Source: Hirudo medicinalis (taxonomy: Eukaryota; Annelida; Clitellata; Hirudinida; Hirudinidae). From it: a DNA stretch of 64,000 nt. Numbering within the stretch: the first letter of the stretch is position 1; each line of letters starts with the position of its first letter. Location: the NCBI GenBank assembly GCA_011800805.1, contig MPNW01000046.1, positions 155,052-219,051 on the forward strand, read 5' to 3'. The position numbers were made by a program, and so were the translations under genes. The notes beneath the pieces were generated by a model. The model was not told the origin of the DNA. It made no database searches and saw only the letters and a list, made by a program, of their open reading frames with translations. Shown here in pieces: positions 31,955-43,741 of this stretch.

Positions 31955-33514
31955 TTAAACCTTCTTCGACTTTTCTGCGAGACTACAACTTTCCAAAACC
32001 GCTATTGTCTTTCTTTCTTTGTTTACTTGCGAATATAAGCTATAGGCTGTCTTTTTGACCTTTTCTAGATCCTCCGTGATCCCAATGACGGAATTTCTTG
32101 TGAATTTCGTCTCATCAACACCGTGAAAGTCACTAGAGACTTTATCCTTCCTGTGAAGGAGGTCGTTTAAACTGTGATTCTTTCCAACATTTTTTTGTTT
32201 CACAACTTTCGAATAAAGATGTGCAGAATCAATTGTCACTGAGGACGTCGGCAAAGGATCATTGGCGGTTTTAAGATGGCTTTTGATTTCTCTTGGTTTC
32301 GGTATGACCGGTGCGACAAGTAATGCAATCCTTTCATCGAGAGTTGAATAAGGATTTTTGCTGGAATTAAGTCCAACATTAGAAGGAGCTTCAATTGTCG
32401 AATAATCACCTTCAATTGGATGATTTTGCGGTATTCCAGGAGTTTTAGCTGAGAATTAAGAAAATTAAATCGATTAGCTCTTAAAGATAGTTTTCAATCT
32501 CTTAATCTCCGGCAATATAATCGCCGCAATTATCATTGCATTGTTGCTAATAACCAGAGTTAAAATATACAAAGTGCTTATGTCATCAAAAAAGCTCACC
32601 TCGGCTTGCTTCCTGAATGGTAGAATATGTTACATCGGCTGGACAATCCAACTGCCAAGAAACAAAAATAGATACTAAATATATTGTTATAAATATATTC
32701 AAACAAACGCTCAATGAATAATTTCCCACATTTATCTCAGCATACGGCTGTTCGTTTTCAGCTTTCGTCAAATTATTTCTTGGAGTCCCTTCGGATTCTT
32801 CGACGCCTTCAAGCAACATTTGACCTTCAGAATTTGCGTCCACCTTCGCTCCATCGACAGGAGCACGTGATAACAATTTAATATTTGCTTCTCCTTCATT
32901 TGCTGATTGAGCATCTTCCAAACAAGTTCTGTAGTACAACATATTTGATCCTGTCAAAATTCGCTGTTTACTTGTGGCTCAAATCTCGGAAAACTTTAGA
33001 AATTTCATGGTTTTTGAGTGAAAACTCGAATTTAGAATATGCTTGCAGGTTTGAAATGGATAAAGCAGATGTGGGTTTTGTCGCATTCTAATCATCTCGC
33101 TGAGTGGTAGACGTTAATTAATTGAATTGCCAATCGTCACAAAAACGATTAGCAGAGAATGAATATAATTATTAAAAGTATATTATTTAAATGGGTGAAC
33201 TTCAGTTGTCTTCTGCGAAGGAAGAAGAGGCAGATCAATATCAGGATGTTAGATTATAGACAAAAGGATACTCAATTCTAACATTAATGTAATAATATTT
33301 GTTCTGAAATTACATTTAATATTTATTCTAAAATGAAGTTTTACTTCTGGGACGTCTTCAAACACAGCAATGTGATGGCTGATAGGCACACAATTCCGAC
33401 CAACATCGCCAGAACTATTTCGTAACTTAAATTCATATCTGTCACTTTCCGATATCACATTTAAGTAAAAACCCCAGCAAACGTACATCGATCACTCAGC
33501 TAAAAAGACTTACT
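31955..33514 (-). CDS. PAG/LAT-like transmembrane adaptor with seven YxxΦ-type tyrosines
   Basis: Spliced on the minus strand: noncoding exon to 33514, then 33438-33345, 32928-32730, 32651-32600, 32448-31955; all junctions are GT-AG and in frame. The start ATG is at 33436 and the protein has 278 residues. The layout is a six-residue outside end (MNLSYE), one membrane helix (residues about 7-26), basic KTSQK, then a long cytoplasmic tail. Tyrosine motifs: Y93 PYAEI, Y106 TYSTI, Y130 DYSTI, Y148 PYSTL, Y193 LYSKV, Y250 AYSLY and Y253 LYSQV. Vertebrate PAG1/Cbp and LAT have this plan, and PAG1 has similar YxxI/V motifs, used as Src-kinase docking sites. Homology is unproven; low-complexity convergence is possible. 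Membrane location and phosphorylation are inferred. Cysteines 25 and 33 flank the membrane exit and could be palmitoylated, but there is no classic CxxC. Confidence 0.7.
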
Positions 33515-33727
33515 TCAGTATTCAATGATAGGGAATCTCCGAACTACGCCTGCCTCTAAAACTATTAAGTAGCGCAATTTTCGGCCTATGCGTCCTTAAC
33601 AGACTCAGTGCAATTATCAAGTTATTTGACGTTTCAAGGCAGTTGAAATGACCCAAGCACACGATTTCTGACGTGTTTTCAACTCGCAGTCCCTCGTCTC
33701 GATGGGCCTAACTACTAAACCTAACCG

Positions 33728-33884
33728 CAGGGCCGACGACAGAAATGTCGGGCCCCTATGTTTTGTTGTCAATTTGTTAACGGAAAATAAAATAAAAAAG
33801 GTCGTGATTGTAAAATTTTAATACTTTAAAATTCGAGCATGCCCCAAATAATTGCCGGGCCCCTGCCCCCTACCGGCGGCCCTG
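33728..33884. mobile_element. 157-bp hAT-type MITE with perfect 8-bp target duplication
   Basis: Starts CAGGGCCGACGAC and ends inverted as ...GGCGGCCCTG. Both sides are flanked by CCTAACCG (33720-33727 and 33885-33892), identical. GC-rich ends contrast with the AT-rich surroundings. No coding capacity. Confidence 0.88.
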
Positions 33885-34376
33885 CCTAACCGCTTAACTT
33901 AAAGCTCAGCTTAGAGTTGCTAGTTATTTGACAGTTACCCTGACAGCAACTGACATGAGGGCTGAGGTGTAAACCAAAAGATCATGTGAGAGCACCACAG
34001 ACCCAAAAAAAAAAAGAATAATTTGCAATGAAATCCCTGACGAATGGCATCAATTAGAAGAATAATAACGACCAAGTTCGCAATCACATTCTTCTTTGTG
34101 AAGCTGGCAAACAATACTTCAGGGTGAATCGCAGACATCAACTATTGAACTCATCTAAAATATACTGATAGGGTGTACAAACATTGGCACAAAATTATGA
34201 CTTCACTGCAGCTCGTCATAGGAAGGATTCCAACAATAATTAATATTCTGTACCTACTATGCAATGATAATGGAATGTCACTGACATTTTTGGAATGTCC
34301 AGTTTGAAAATCATCAGCAGACAATTCAATATTTTGAAGCATGATTAAATTCTGACACAAAACCAACAACTGAAAA

Positions 34377-37300
34377 TTAAGAGGAGCACAACCTCCAATG
34401 TTTACATCTTCCAACTGCTTCCAGCCACTTCTCGTATTCTGCAAAGACTCGACCATCCAAAGAATATGGGAGACAATCACTGTTCTCTTCTTCTGCGAGC
34501 AATTTTTTGAAGTCGCTGCATTCCCCAGCATCGCTATCACTTTCCTTATTGACTTGAAATGCTTGAGTTTCATTCTGATCCTGCAGTTTCATTAATTCAT
34601 CCTTATTCTTCCAGATTCCTAAAATCATGTTTGATAAAAAAAATCATCAATCATGAATCAATGAATGAAACATCACATCCTCTTCTTCTCACCAGATGCC
34701 AGTCCTGCCAAATAAGCTGCTCCAAGAGAAGTGGCATCGACGTTTGTTGATCTCTTGATGCATTTTCCAGCCAACTGACTCATCAACCTCAACAAATAGG
34801 TGATGTTGGAAACACCTCCATCGCATCTGCAATATTTTTCAATCTCGCATGCAAAATACATAAAAACCCTAGTGATAGTTAATTTGTAAGGTGCCATCCT
34901 AATCATGTAATGGATGTTAATAAAACATAAATCTTTGCATAAAACTCATATCGCATCAATCCAAAATCAAATGACAAAGCTACTGACAGTATCACGTTGG
35001 ACTGTTTCTTCCCTCTCATTTCCTCCTGAAGACAAGAGAGGAGAAGGTGAAACCTGAACGCGACGGAGTTGAGTATGGACCGAACGATGTCTTCCTTGGA
35101 AGTGCCGAGAGTCATCCCGATCATGAGTGCCGCTGCCGAATCGTCGTTGACCGGGGCCTGTAGAATGTTTGGATTCTTCTCCAATCGATGCAAACAATTA
35201 ATTAATAATTAATGAAAGCTTGTCGCACTTGCCTGGAAACCGTTGAATGCTGACACGAAGCACAAATCAAGAGGATCGGATCGAGTTGTCAGAGATTTCA
35301 TCGACATTTCCTCACATTCTTCAAACTTGTTGAAAAGACCTTGATTGATCCAACAAATATATTTCTAGCTTTTTATTCATTACAAATCCATCATAAGTAG
35401 GACTACCCATATTAACAGAATATTTAGTGATTAATTTATTTCATGACGATTAAATTTCAATTGATACTTATTGATATTGATACAAATTTCCTTGATACTT
35501 ATCGAAGCAATGTCGATATTTAGTTGCACCAGAAATTTTAATTCGTTATTATTCTTCACTATCAAAAATGGTCGACTCTAAGATTAAAGTTTATATAACG
35601 GTTAATGGTAAATTGGCAGTTTACTAACAAGTGTGCTACGAGTAAGCTGGGAACCAACAACTGCTTTGAAAATTGCAGCATGATGTTCCTACCGGTTGTA
35701 AGAGTATTTACTTAATGCTAGTCAGATTATTAGAAGCAAAGCATGACATTGCTTAAGCATCGTCCTCGTAATTATTCTGGACCCAAGTTGACTGAAAATG
35801 ATTCGGAGAAGATGGAGAAATATGTTTCGGTTTTGGAGATGATTGCCTGACAGAATTGCAACAGAATTCCTTGGTGCAGAAAAGTACATCATCTGTAGCT
35901 TCGAATTACCGCTCGATCCACGGTTTAAAAGTCTGAAGAGCATAAATAAAGAATCCAGAGAGGATGTGTGGAAGTTTATTTGTCGTGCAGTTGAACAGAT
36001 TTGTAAAAAGCAGACCGATGCAGATGAACAAAGTGGAGAGGACAATAGTCAAAGTGCAGAGCCAGAGCCGCCACAAAAGAAACCACGACCGATGCCGACC
36101 CGTTTCGAACGATTGAGAATCCGAGTCTGAAGACGACATGACTAGGGTGCCACTCGACAGGGAATTGCAGAAGTACAAAGAAGACCCAGAATTTCCGGAG
36201 TCACGAGATTTTCCGTTCCAGTGGAAGGTTAATGCCTGTCGTTTTCTGAAATTGTCATCTTTTGTTCGTACGGTATCATGCATACCAGCCACATCTGTAT
36301 CACGTGAGATACAGTTCAGTGCGTTCGGTTATATTGCTAATGAAATGCATGCATCTTTAATTCCCGACGGCCTAAAAGACCGGTCGAAATCTATGGAATG
36401 ACTGAGTGAACTGAACAATGACAGTAATTTTAGTTTTTCCTGGCATAATAAACAAATTTATAAAATCAAACTACTTAATTAGTGGATTAAATTCAATTGT
36501 CATTCTGAAGAACAAAGAAATCATTACTTGTAAAAAGTTCTAATAATAAATAATATACCCACCAATTGCTTTAGCCCATTCCAACGATTGCCCAGTATTA
36601 GATGCAAAACCCTCGACGATGTACACACATTCACATCCGACCTTCCATCCAACCAGTGGATAAAGTCCTGCAAAGCATATTATTTAAATTTAATTTAAAT
36701 ATTACTGCATTTACCAAATTAAATAACAATGCACCATGCATCGAGGTGTGAGGAATTTCCCCAGTGTTGCAGTCGACGAAGGTTCCAGTTCCGAGGGTAC
36801 ACTTCAAATCTCCGGGCTCGAAACAACACTGACCAAACATGGACGACTGTTGGTCAGCAACCTTTGAATTATCGGTCATTAATTAAAAATAACAACTATG
36901 TTAAAGTCATCATCGAGCAGTTGCACTAACCATAGCTCTTATTGGAATTTTCGTGCCAAACAGCCGTTGGTCGCAGCACCCAAAATAGCCACTGCAAATG
37001 AAAAGGTTGGAATTAAATATCCTGGAAATTTTCAATAAAAACACAAACAGTAACAAAGAAAGACCTGGTGTCAAGAATAGGTGGAAGAATGTGCATTGGT
37101 ATCCCAACAAACCTGCATATCACATTACTCCAGGTCATCTGTCCAATTAACAGAGATAAACAAATTACTCTTATAATAAGAATGCCCTTCCAGATAAATT
37201 TGTAGGTCTTATGTCCAAAAGTGTCAACTACACCAAACCTTCATACTCCTTCCGTCATACCTATGAATATAGTCCATCTTTTGCCAAAACCACCCTTAAG

Positions 37301-39640
37301 CTCTTTTCAATAACATGCTATGGACCTAGACTATACAACACCATTCCCTCATCTATCATAAATCAGATGCATACTGGACCATTCATACTATTATATTTAT
37401 TATTTAAATTGTCCTTTAAATTGTACTTAGTTCGTGGTACTTTCGATTAATTGTTTATTTGATAGGTTTATTACTGTTCTTTTAATTAATTGATAATTCT
37501 GGGTCGGCTTGTCAGCGGAGGCTTGCACTTCCTTAAGGCTAATCCATGAGTTCTTTATTAATCTGCCTGTTGGTTTTGTTTGCTTTGTTTCTTTAATTTT
37601 GATGATTAATAAACTTGCTCAGAAGAGGAAAAAAAAATCCTACAATGATGCCCTTCATTAAAATAGCAATTATTGGGCTTGTTGATATCCTTATCTAAGT
37701 TGATCTTATCAAAATGAGTTTCTCAAACCCACCTCGAATGGGTCAAACAGAGCAGTGGAGCTTGCGTTGCTGTAATCGGTCGCGTGCATTTTCTCTCCTG
37801 ACAGTTTCCATAGCAACCAGGTATCCAAAGTTCCAAACAAAACCTTGCCTTCTGAAACTCTTTCTTTCAACTGTAGAATTGCAGAATTCAAAATAGAATG
37901 ACACCGATGATTAATTTTGTTTGATGTAAATATTTAATGATTTACAAGATGTCCTACTACAAAATATTCAACACAGCATCTAGTTCAGTGACTTCAGATT
38001 ATTTTAAGATGGTGTGTTTAATGTTCAAGACTCACTCGTTGATTGTTGTCCAATGTCCACTTGAGACGCATGACAACCTGATAAATTGTCAAACAATTCA
38101 TGCAATCGTTCAACTTTTTATGTGAAGAACTTGAACAATACAAAAATATTCAGAACACTGAATTAAGATCATATCAAATTAAGTAACTTTCATTTTGGAT
38201 AATTTCTTTTTTAAGTTCAATCTCCATCACATTTAACTATGCATTTGTTTTTTCTCAAAGAAATGGCATGCAGGTTGGCCAAAAAGGTTGCTTTCCTGCA
38301 ACGGCAACGGTCGCGTTCGAAACCCAGCCTGCACTGCCGCAAGCGCCCTCGGGAAGGAGCGCCACGTAAGTGGTTAACAAAAAGTGCCTCTGACGCTATG
38401 CATGTGGCGCTATATAAATGAAGTACATTTACATTTACAATAAAGGAACAAACACCTGAGCACTTTTGAATTTCAATTTAGCAGCAGCAAGGAAGCGTTT
38501 CTTCCTGGTGACAAGATGAAGGAATTTGAAGAGTCCGTTGAACAGCTTTTTAAAAAAAAATATTCAGTAATTTTAGCAGTCGATGTGATTAATTAATGTT
38601 TTATCTTTTTCATAATTATAATTCGTCATTTATAAAATAGATGTGTACGTAAACATGTATTTCAAAACAAATAATATAATCCCAAGCAGATCTGGAAAAC
38701 CAACTTTCAATTTGAGGCAATTGTTCCACTCATTAACATACTTGTGTGCCCTCAAATCCTGCCATGTGATGAGGTGATGAAAAGGCACTCCTGTGTCTCT
38801 GAAAGACACAAATATCTTCACGTCATGATTTCAACTTATCTCGTAAGCATCGCCAACCTGTCCCATGTTATGAACGTATTCCTCTGAGTTGTTATACCTA
38901 GGCAGTCTATGCATTCACTTTTTAAGTTGGCATCTGGAATTGATTTCAAATTAACTGAGCAATGAGAATAATTTAAAAATAAAACATAATAGTTACATCA
39001 TATGTTAGCATTAGTCCCATAATTAAATGAACAAAGCATTCCATACAATTATGACCATATATTTTTTACCAAATTGAATAGCTTTATTGATAAACTTCAG
39101 TAATTATTTTATTGAGACTTAAGGCTCTTCTAAATGTTCTTTATAAACAAATTATATTTAAAATATTTCATAGACAAAAAATACACAAATCCACACCAGA
39201 AAATTAAAAAAAAAATGAAATAAAAATATTGACACCAATACTTGCTAAGGCTTCTCTAATGACATGCACTGATTGCTTAAATATTAAATCTTCGTCCAAT
39301 TCAAACCAGCCCTGGTGGCTTTCTAACAACTCAATCTATATGGTTCAAATAAAAATCAATGAAACAAGACACAGACCATATAACTGAAAACGAGAAAAAA
39401 TTAACATGGCAGTTAAATCAAAACACAAAAATCTGTTTCGCTTTAGCTTTAATCATAGTCTTAAACTCGAGCCATTCATACAAAAAGGTAAAACTGTTTG
39501 TTTCAAGATGTAGTCACAATAACCTTCTTGCTAGACGATCCCAGAATTTGAGCTCGATTGTTGTAAATAAAACATTTTAGTGTTGTAGTTCCCACATCCA
39601 AAGAAATAATACATTTGTCGGAACAAACATTTCCAGACAT
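34377..39640 (-). CDS. GK5: Glycerol kinase 5 (FGGY-family carbohydrate kinase), 15 exons
   Basis: Exons on the minus strand: 39640-39524, 39335-39242, 38933-38858, 38798-38705, 38545-38456, 38077-38036, 37870-37733, 37138-37065, 36991-36931, 36861-36735, 36667-36563, 35339-35233, 35157-34988, 34826-34693, 34618-34377. The phases agree throughout and give 556 residues (human GK5 is about 530). N-terminal [11 protein letters not shown] is the FGGY phosphate-binding strand; further blocks are [56 protein letters not shown] and, in the C-terminal lobe, CDGGVSN and [13 protein letters not shown]. Family knowledge: these enzymes phosphorylate glycerol or related polyols with ATP; the physiological role of GK5 is less clear. 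The intron after exon 12 uses a GC donor. The last exon has an acidic insertion near [10 protein letters not shown]. Introns carry hAT, LINE and SINE pieces. Confidence 0.93.
35820..36400 (+). mobile_element. hAT transposase C-terminal fragment in a GK5 intron
   Basis: Two adjacent frames, separated by a stop, encode [11 protein letters not shown] and then the dimerisation-domain pattern [21 protein letters not shown]-x-N, and [21 protein letters not shown] followed by ASLIPDG. CIPATSVxSER-like motifs are typical of hAT transposases; here SER reads SRE. It lies antisense in GK5 intron 11 (36562-35340). Broken. Confidence 0.75.
37160..37625 (+). mobile_element. CR1/L2-like LINE 3' fragment in a GK5 intron
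   Basis: A frame contains [21 protein letters not shown], matching the R/K-x-F-x-I-x-GP-x-L/W-N-x-LP segment at the C-terminus of CR1/L2-type ORF2. It ends near a short A-rich run (37627-37637). Antisense to GK5, between its exons 7 and 8. Confidence 0.6.
38275..38440 (+). mobile_element. tRNA-derived SINE fragment in a GK5 intron
   Basis: Contains a B-box-like GCGTTCGAAACCC, then a body ending GTGGCGCTATATAAATGAAG followed by ACATTTACATTTAC. A terminal GGCGCTATATAAAT is a common end of metazoan tRNA SINEs. It lies in the intron between GK5 exons 5 and 6. Confidence 0.6.
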
Positions 39641-40189
39641 ATCTCAGGCCCGTAAAGCCCGTCGTAAACACAAGCACCTCAGCGCTGAGAATTCACAAAA
39701 CGGGTGGGCCAATCAGAGAGCACATGAATATTAATTAAATTTTTATTAAAAAGTTAATTATAAAATTTATCCATTTATTAATTAAGGATTAATGAATTCA
39801 TTAAAAGCATATCTCAGTTTCTGTCATGGAATTTAAATGTTTCGTTTGAGAGAAGTTTTTCTGTTCAAATGCCTCATTGCGCAAACATTACAGACAAAAG
39901 CATCCACAACTGGAGCAGACTTCGCGCAAGCAGAGGGGAAGAAAAAAGTCTGTCCCAACAAAGGACTAACCGCAGTAGATGCAAAAAATCTTTTGTTGGG
40001 AAGAAGACCCTCGAACTCCATGAGTTAAGAATGCATCTACATCGTGACGACATCATTCTATTACATTCTCCAAATATTGAAAGTTTGGGGATTTTGTAAC
40101 AATATCCAAGAAGATTAAGAACCTAAAAGTACAAGGATCCTGCAAAATTGGAAAGTGTTGTGCATCTTTCATCAGTATGAAGATGAACT

Positions 40190-40585
40190 CATCAGGTAAT
40201 TAATTAAGGTATGGCATCCCTCCTGTCCTCCGATAAACAACAGGACTCTTGTTGTCCCTAGGTCCTGGATAGTCAGGCAGGGAGACCGTTCGTTCCATGT
40301 CTTGGACCCAGGATATGGAATTCTCTTCCAACCGAAATCCGTCTTGCACCGACAATAGAACTTTTTAAAACACTACTTAAAATTTACCTGTTCAGTCGAT
40401 CGTCCTGAATTTAATTTTGATTGTTTTGCTTTTAATCATTACTTCTTTTTCTTGCAACATTTGTCACAACATTGCTCACTCAATGGAAGAACTAAATTGC
40501 TAGCTATGTTTGTTATAGTGCCTGCACATCCCTTTCGGATAATTTGTGCACTTAAGATGTGGGACAAATAAATAAATTCAACAAG
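40190..40585 (+). mobile_element. CR1-like LINE 3' fragment nested in the MULE
   Basis: A degenerate frame reads R-x-F-x-V-LDPGYGIPFQ and then FLKHYLKF, the end pattern of CR1-type ORF2 (GPxLWNxLP...F...LK). It closes with GTGGGACAAATAAATAAA. It lies between the left inverted repeat and the transposase, so it inserted into the MULE. Confidence 0.55.
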
Positions 40586-40685
40586 AAGTAACTTCGTAAT
40601 GTAAAAAGTGTTTGCATTTTTTTGGAAATTATGTATATGACATTTGTAATTTATTTTTTGTATTTCTTACTGAAAGCATCCACTA

Positions 40686-42666
40686 ATGACATTTTTAAAA
40701 TTAATTATTTTAGGATTTGTTACAGTCAGGCATTGTCCAACTCATACTGGACACACTGCTCAGCTGGCTCATCTAACTTTGAGGTTGGAAGAGAGGCAAG
40801 CATTGGCAAGATATATTGCTGATGGAGTTCCATTTAATGATATACTAGACAACATTCAGAAGACCAGCTCCAATGAAAGTGTTTCTTACTTGCACTATGT
40901 CTCAAGGAAAGATCTCCAAAATATTGCAGACTTCAGCTTGTCAAAAGTGGAACAATTTCATAACAAAGACATGTAGATTGTTGCAGCTTGGATAGAACAC
41001 GTCAGAAATGATACAATGGATAAAGATCTAGTGCTTTTTATGAAAATCCAAGGAGATGAAAGCACTGGTGGCCTCAGTGAAAATGACTTTATGCTCATCC
41101 TAATTAGTGAACCGCAAGCAATTCTTCTAAAAAAAAATTGTCGGTCATACCAAGTGGTAGCCTTAGATTCCACTCATGGAACTAACATTTCCAGCTGACA
41201 ACTCTTATGGTCTTGGATGAGCATGGAGAAGGTTTTCCATGTGCATTCTGTTGCAGCAATAGAGTTGACGAAACATCAATGATGGTATTTCTAAATATCT
41301 GCAGAGATGTAGCAGATATGTAGTGTTGACGAATCAATTCTTATCACAGATGACACTGAGGTATATTATAATGCTTGGAATGCTCATTCATGCTTGGAAA
41401 AATGTTATGGGACCTTTGGCTCATCGACTTTTGCGTGCATGGCAAATTGATTGGGCATGGAGGAAAAATCTCTCCAAAATAAAAGGCGAAACTTGCTTCA
41501 AAGCTCAAGTCTACAAAAAACTTTGTTCCTTATTGGAAATTAGAGATGTGAGTGATTTTAAATACCACCTTGCCAAGTTCTTGGAAAACATAAACAACAA
41601 CGCAAGAACATCAGACTTTGGGGCTTATTTTGTGAGAGAATATGCAAATAGATGCTACTTATGGGCCTACTGCCATAGGTATTAAAGTGCTTCACAATAT
41701 GCATCCGGAGGCNNNNNNNNNNNNNNNNNNNNNNNNNNNNNNNNNNNNNNNNNNNNNNNNNNNNNNNNNNNNNNNNNNNNNNNNNNNNNNNNNNNNNNNN
41801 NNNNNNNNNNNNNNNNNNNNNNNNNNNNNNNNNNNNNNNNNNNNNNNNNNNNNNNNNNNNNNNNNNNNNNNNNNNNNNNNNNNNNNNNNNNNNNNNNNNN
41901 NNNNNNNNNNNNNNNNNNNNNNNNNNNNNNNNNNNNNNNNNNNNNNNNNNNNNNNNNNNNNNNNNNNNNNNNNNNNNNNNNNNNNNNNNNNNNNNNNNNN
42001 NNNNNNNNNNNNNNNNNNNNNNNNNNNTTAAGTTACATAAGGTAAATTTTACAATAATAATGGAATGATAAAGAATGGAAATTCAATAAATGTTAATGTT
42101 TGACCTATTTATGTTTAATTTCAATTTATCTTTATTATTATATCGTGAAGGAAAAATGGACACGACATCTCCATGGGATAAGAAGGCGGCACCAAATCAA
42201 CAAATTCATGCATGGCTCATGTGACGAAATTAGTAGCAATTTCTTTTGTGTGGAAGGATGCAATGGGGAGAAGTATTCTGTGACGAAGGCTGATCTTTTG
42301 CCTCACTATGAAAACTTATGTCCACTGATGTGCGTTGAATGCTCAATATTTGTGCATTCATTCACATGCAATTACTTAGTGGTTTGCGTAACACTGCTGA
42401 AGATCATGTACCATGTGGGGATGAAGAAACACAAGCAATTCTAGTATCCTGTGGAAGCCATTCAAATACTGACATGGAGAAACATAAGGCAGAAATGCGA
42501 GTGTTTTGAAGCCTTATTCTCACTCTTTGAAAGTGAGGAAAGCGAAGCAACAATTGACTTACGGGAGAGATTTAAAACATTAAAAACAAGTGCCTTTGCT
42601 ATGAAGAAATGTGTTGGTGTTGGGAGACACTTCAAATCTTCAAAAGAACATCAAATAAAAAGGTAG
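40686..42666 (+). pseudogene. Broken MULE transposase
   Basis: The N-terminal block CPTHTGHTAQL, then RQALARYIADGVPFNDIL and SYLHYVSRKDLQNI, is followed by VVALDSTHGTN, which contains the first catalytic Asp of MULE transposases. Later a C-terminal zinc region reads C-x2-C-x4-VHSFTCNY, a SWIM-like finger lacking a clean final CxH. Several stops and frameshifts, plus the N-run, separate the parts. No complete protein can be made. Confidence 0.8.
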
Positions 42667-43182
42667 AGCTCCAAAGAAGATTTTTTCGACTCCCAAGGAA
42701 ATTCAAGCTGCAGCTTGGGCTATAAACCAGCCTTCAGCAACAGAAAAAAATGAATTGCTAAGGTCACTGAGAGGCACTCGGTATGAACGCGAAGGCAGAC
42801 TGCATGACCTTTACTACAATCTATATAGCAATGAACTATTTGGCAGAAATTTGTTCAACTCTTATAAAAAAAAAATTATTTTCTCTAAAAAAAGTTCAAG
42901 AACGGGAGGGTGATCGCGGTACAAAAGGTACGGTGCAAGCGTAAATCCATAACTCGTACGCTTTTCTCATTGACTACCTGGGATTTGCGGCACATGTTTT
43001 ACTATTGCTCAATTTTTTATATTTTAATTAATTTATATATTATAATTATTAATTTTAATTGTAATTATAAATAATTTTATAATTAACTTTTTAATAACGA
43101 GTCTAATTAATATTCATGTAGTCTGATATTGGCCCACCCGTTTCGTGAATTCTCAGCGCTTAGGTGCTTGTGACTTCAACTC

Positions 43183-43255
43183 GCTTTCTTTAACAAGTTC
43201 AAACGTGGATGGCTAGTCGAGGTCTTTGAAAGCAGGAAGGATCAATAAAATATAA
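43183..43255 (+). repeat. Dispersed repeat shared with 47416-47485
   Basis: Both segments run CTTTAACAAG/CTTAACAAG, then a diverged GTGGATGGC/GTGAATGGC, then AAGCAGGAAGGATCAATAAA versus AAGCAAGAAGGGTCAATAAA. The copies are the same way round, one just outside the MULE right end and the other upstream of the DDE-like pseudogene. Confidence 0.6.
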
Positions 43256-43741
43256 TTTGTAAAAAAAATATACTAAGAAACTCCTACCTCGAAGCGCACC
43301 GACAGGGAATCATCAGAGGAGAATCATCACCGAACGTTTCGGCCCAAACTCATTTCGTTCTCAGGGGGTGTCTCTGTCGGTTATCACCCTAATTAAACCA
43401 ACTACATCCACATCAACATCTACTATACACATTATATGGTTATCGACTAAAGACGCCGATCGATGCCCATCGATTACACATCGACATAATACCACATAAT
43501 GCAAACTGAGCGTTATAATTTCTTTGAAGCGGCCGCCTTAACTTGAAAATTACGCTCACCGGGAGCGCGCATATATCGCAATAAACACTTATTCGCGTTT
43601 CACGTCATTTTGCGAATGCGCGCGCCATCACTTCACCAACCAAACCGCAAGCTCTCCTTTCTTAGCACCGCTTGCGGCCTCTCACCTCCCAAATCCAGCA
43701 CGATGCCGCCTCCTCGGCCTCCGACATTTTTTTTCATAGCC

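Larger units (their letters stand above)
39669..43172. mobile_element. MULE DNA transposon, about 3.5 kb with ~100-bp terminal inverted repeats
   Basis: The left end starts CACAAGCACCTCAGCGCTGA; the right end, inverted, starts CACAAGCACCTAAGCGCTGA. The match continues for about 100 bases on each side (39669-39770 and 43072-43172), through AAACGGGTGGGCCAAT and GAATATTAATTA. It encloses a broken MULE transposase. The 9-base flanks do not match each other, so no target duplication is visible. A CR1-like LINE piece is nested inside, and an N-run (41713-42027) interrupts the element. The left end is 28 bases from the GK5 start codon. Confidence 0.85.

Noticed and set aside
32586..32720. Second membrane segment in the adaptor (frame through VCLNIFITIYLVSIFV)
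   Set aside because: It lies within an intron: donor GTGGGA after PYAEIN and acceptor TTGGCAG before LDCPAD keep phase and remove it.
33935..34141. Signal peptide exon giving the adaptor gene a long extracellular domain
   Set aside because: No in-frame splice route to the membrane exon was found, whereas a noncoding exon with GTAAGT donor at 33513-33508 joins well.
41642..42031. Open frame running into the second N-run
   Set aside because: Artefact of the gap (41713-42027).
43300..43400. Penelope-like 3' end or hammerhead ribozyme (minus strand CTGAGAA...GGCCGAAACG)
   Set aside because: The GAAAC half is suggestive, but the CUGANGA core is imperfect and stem pairing could not be confirmed by eye.
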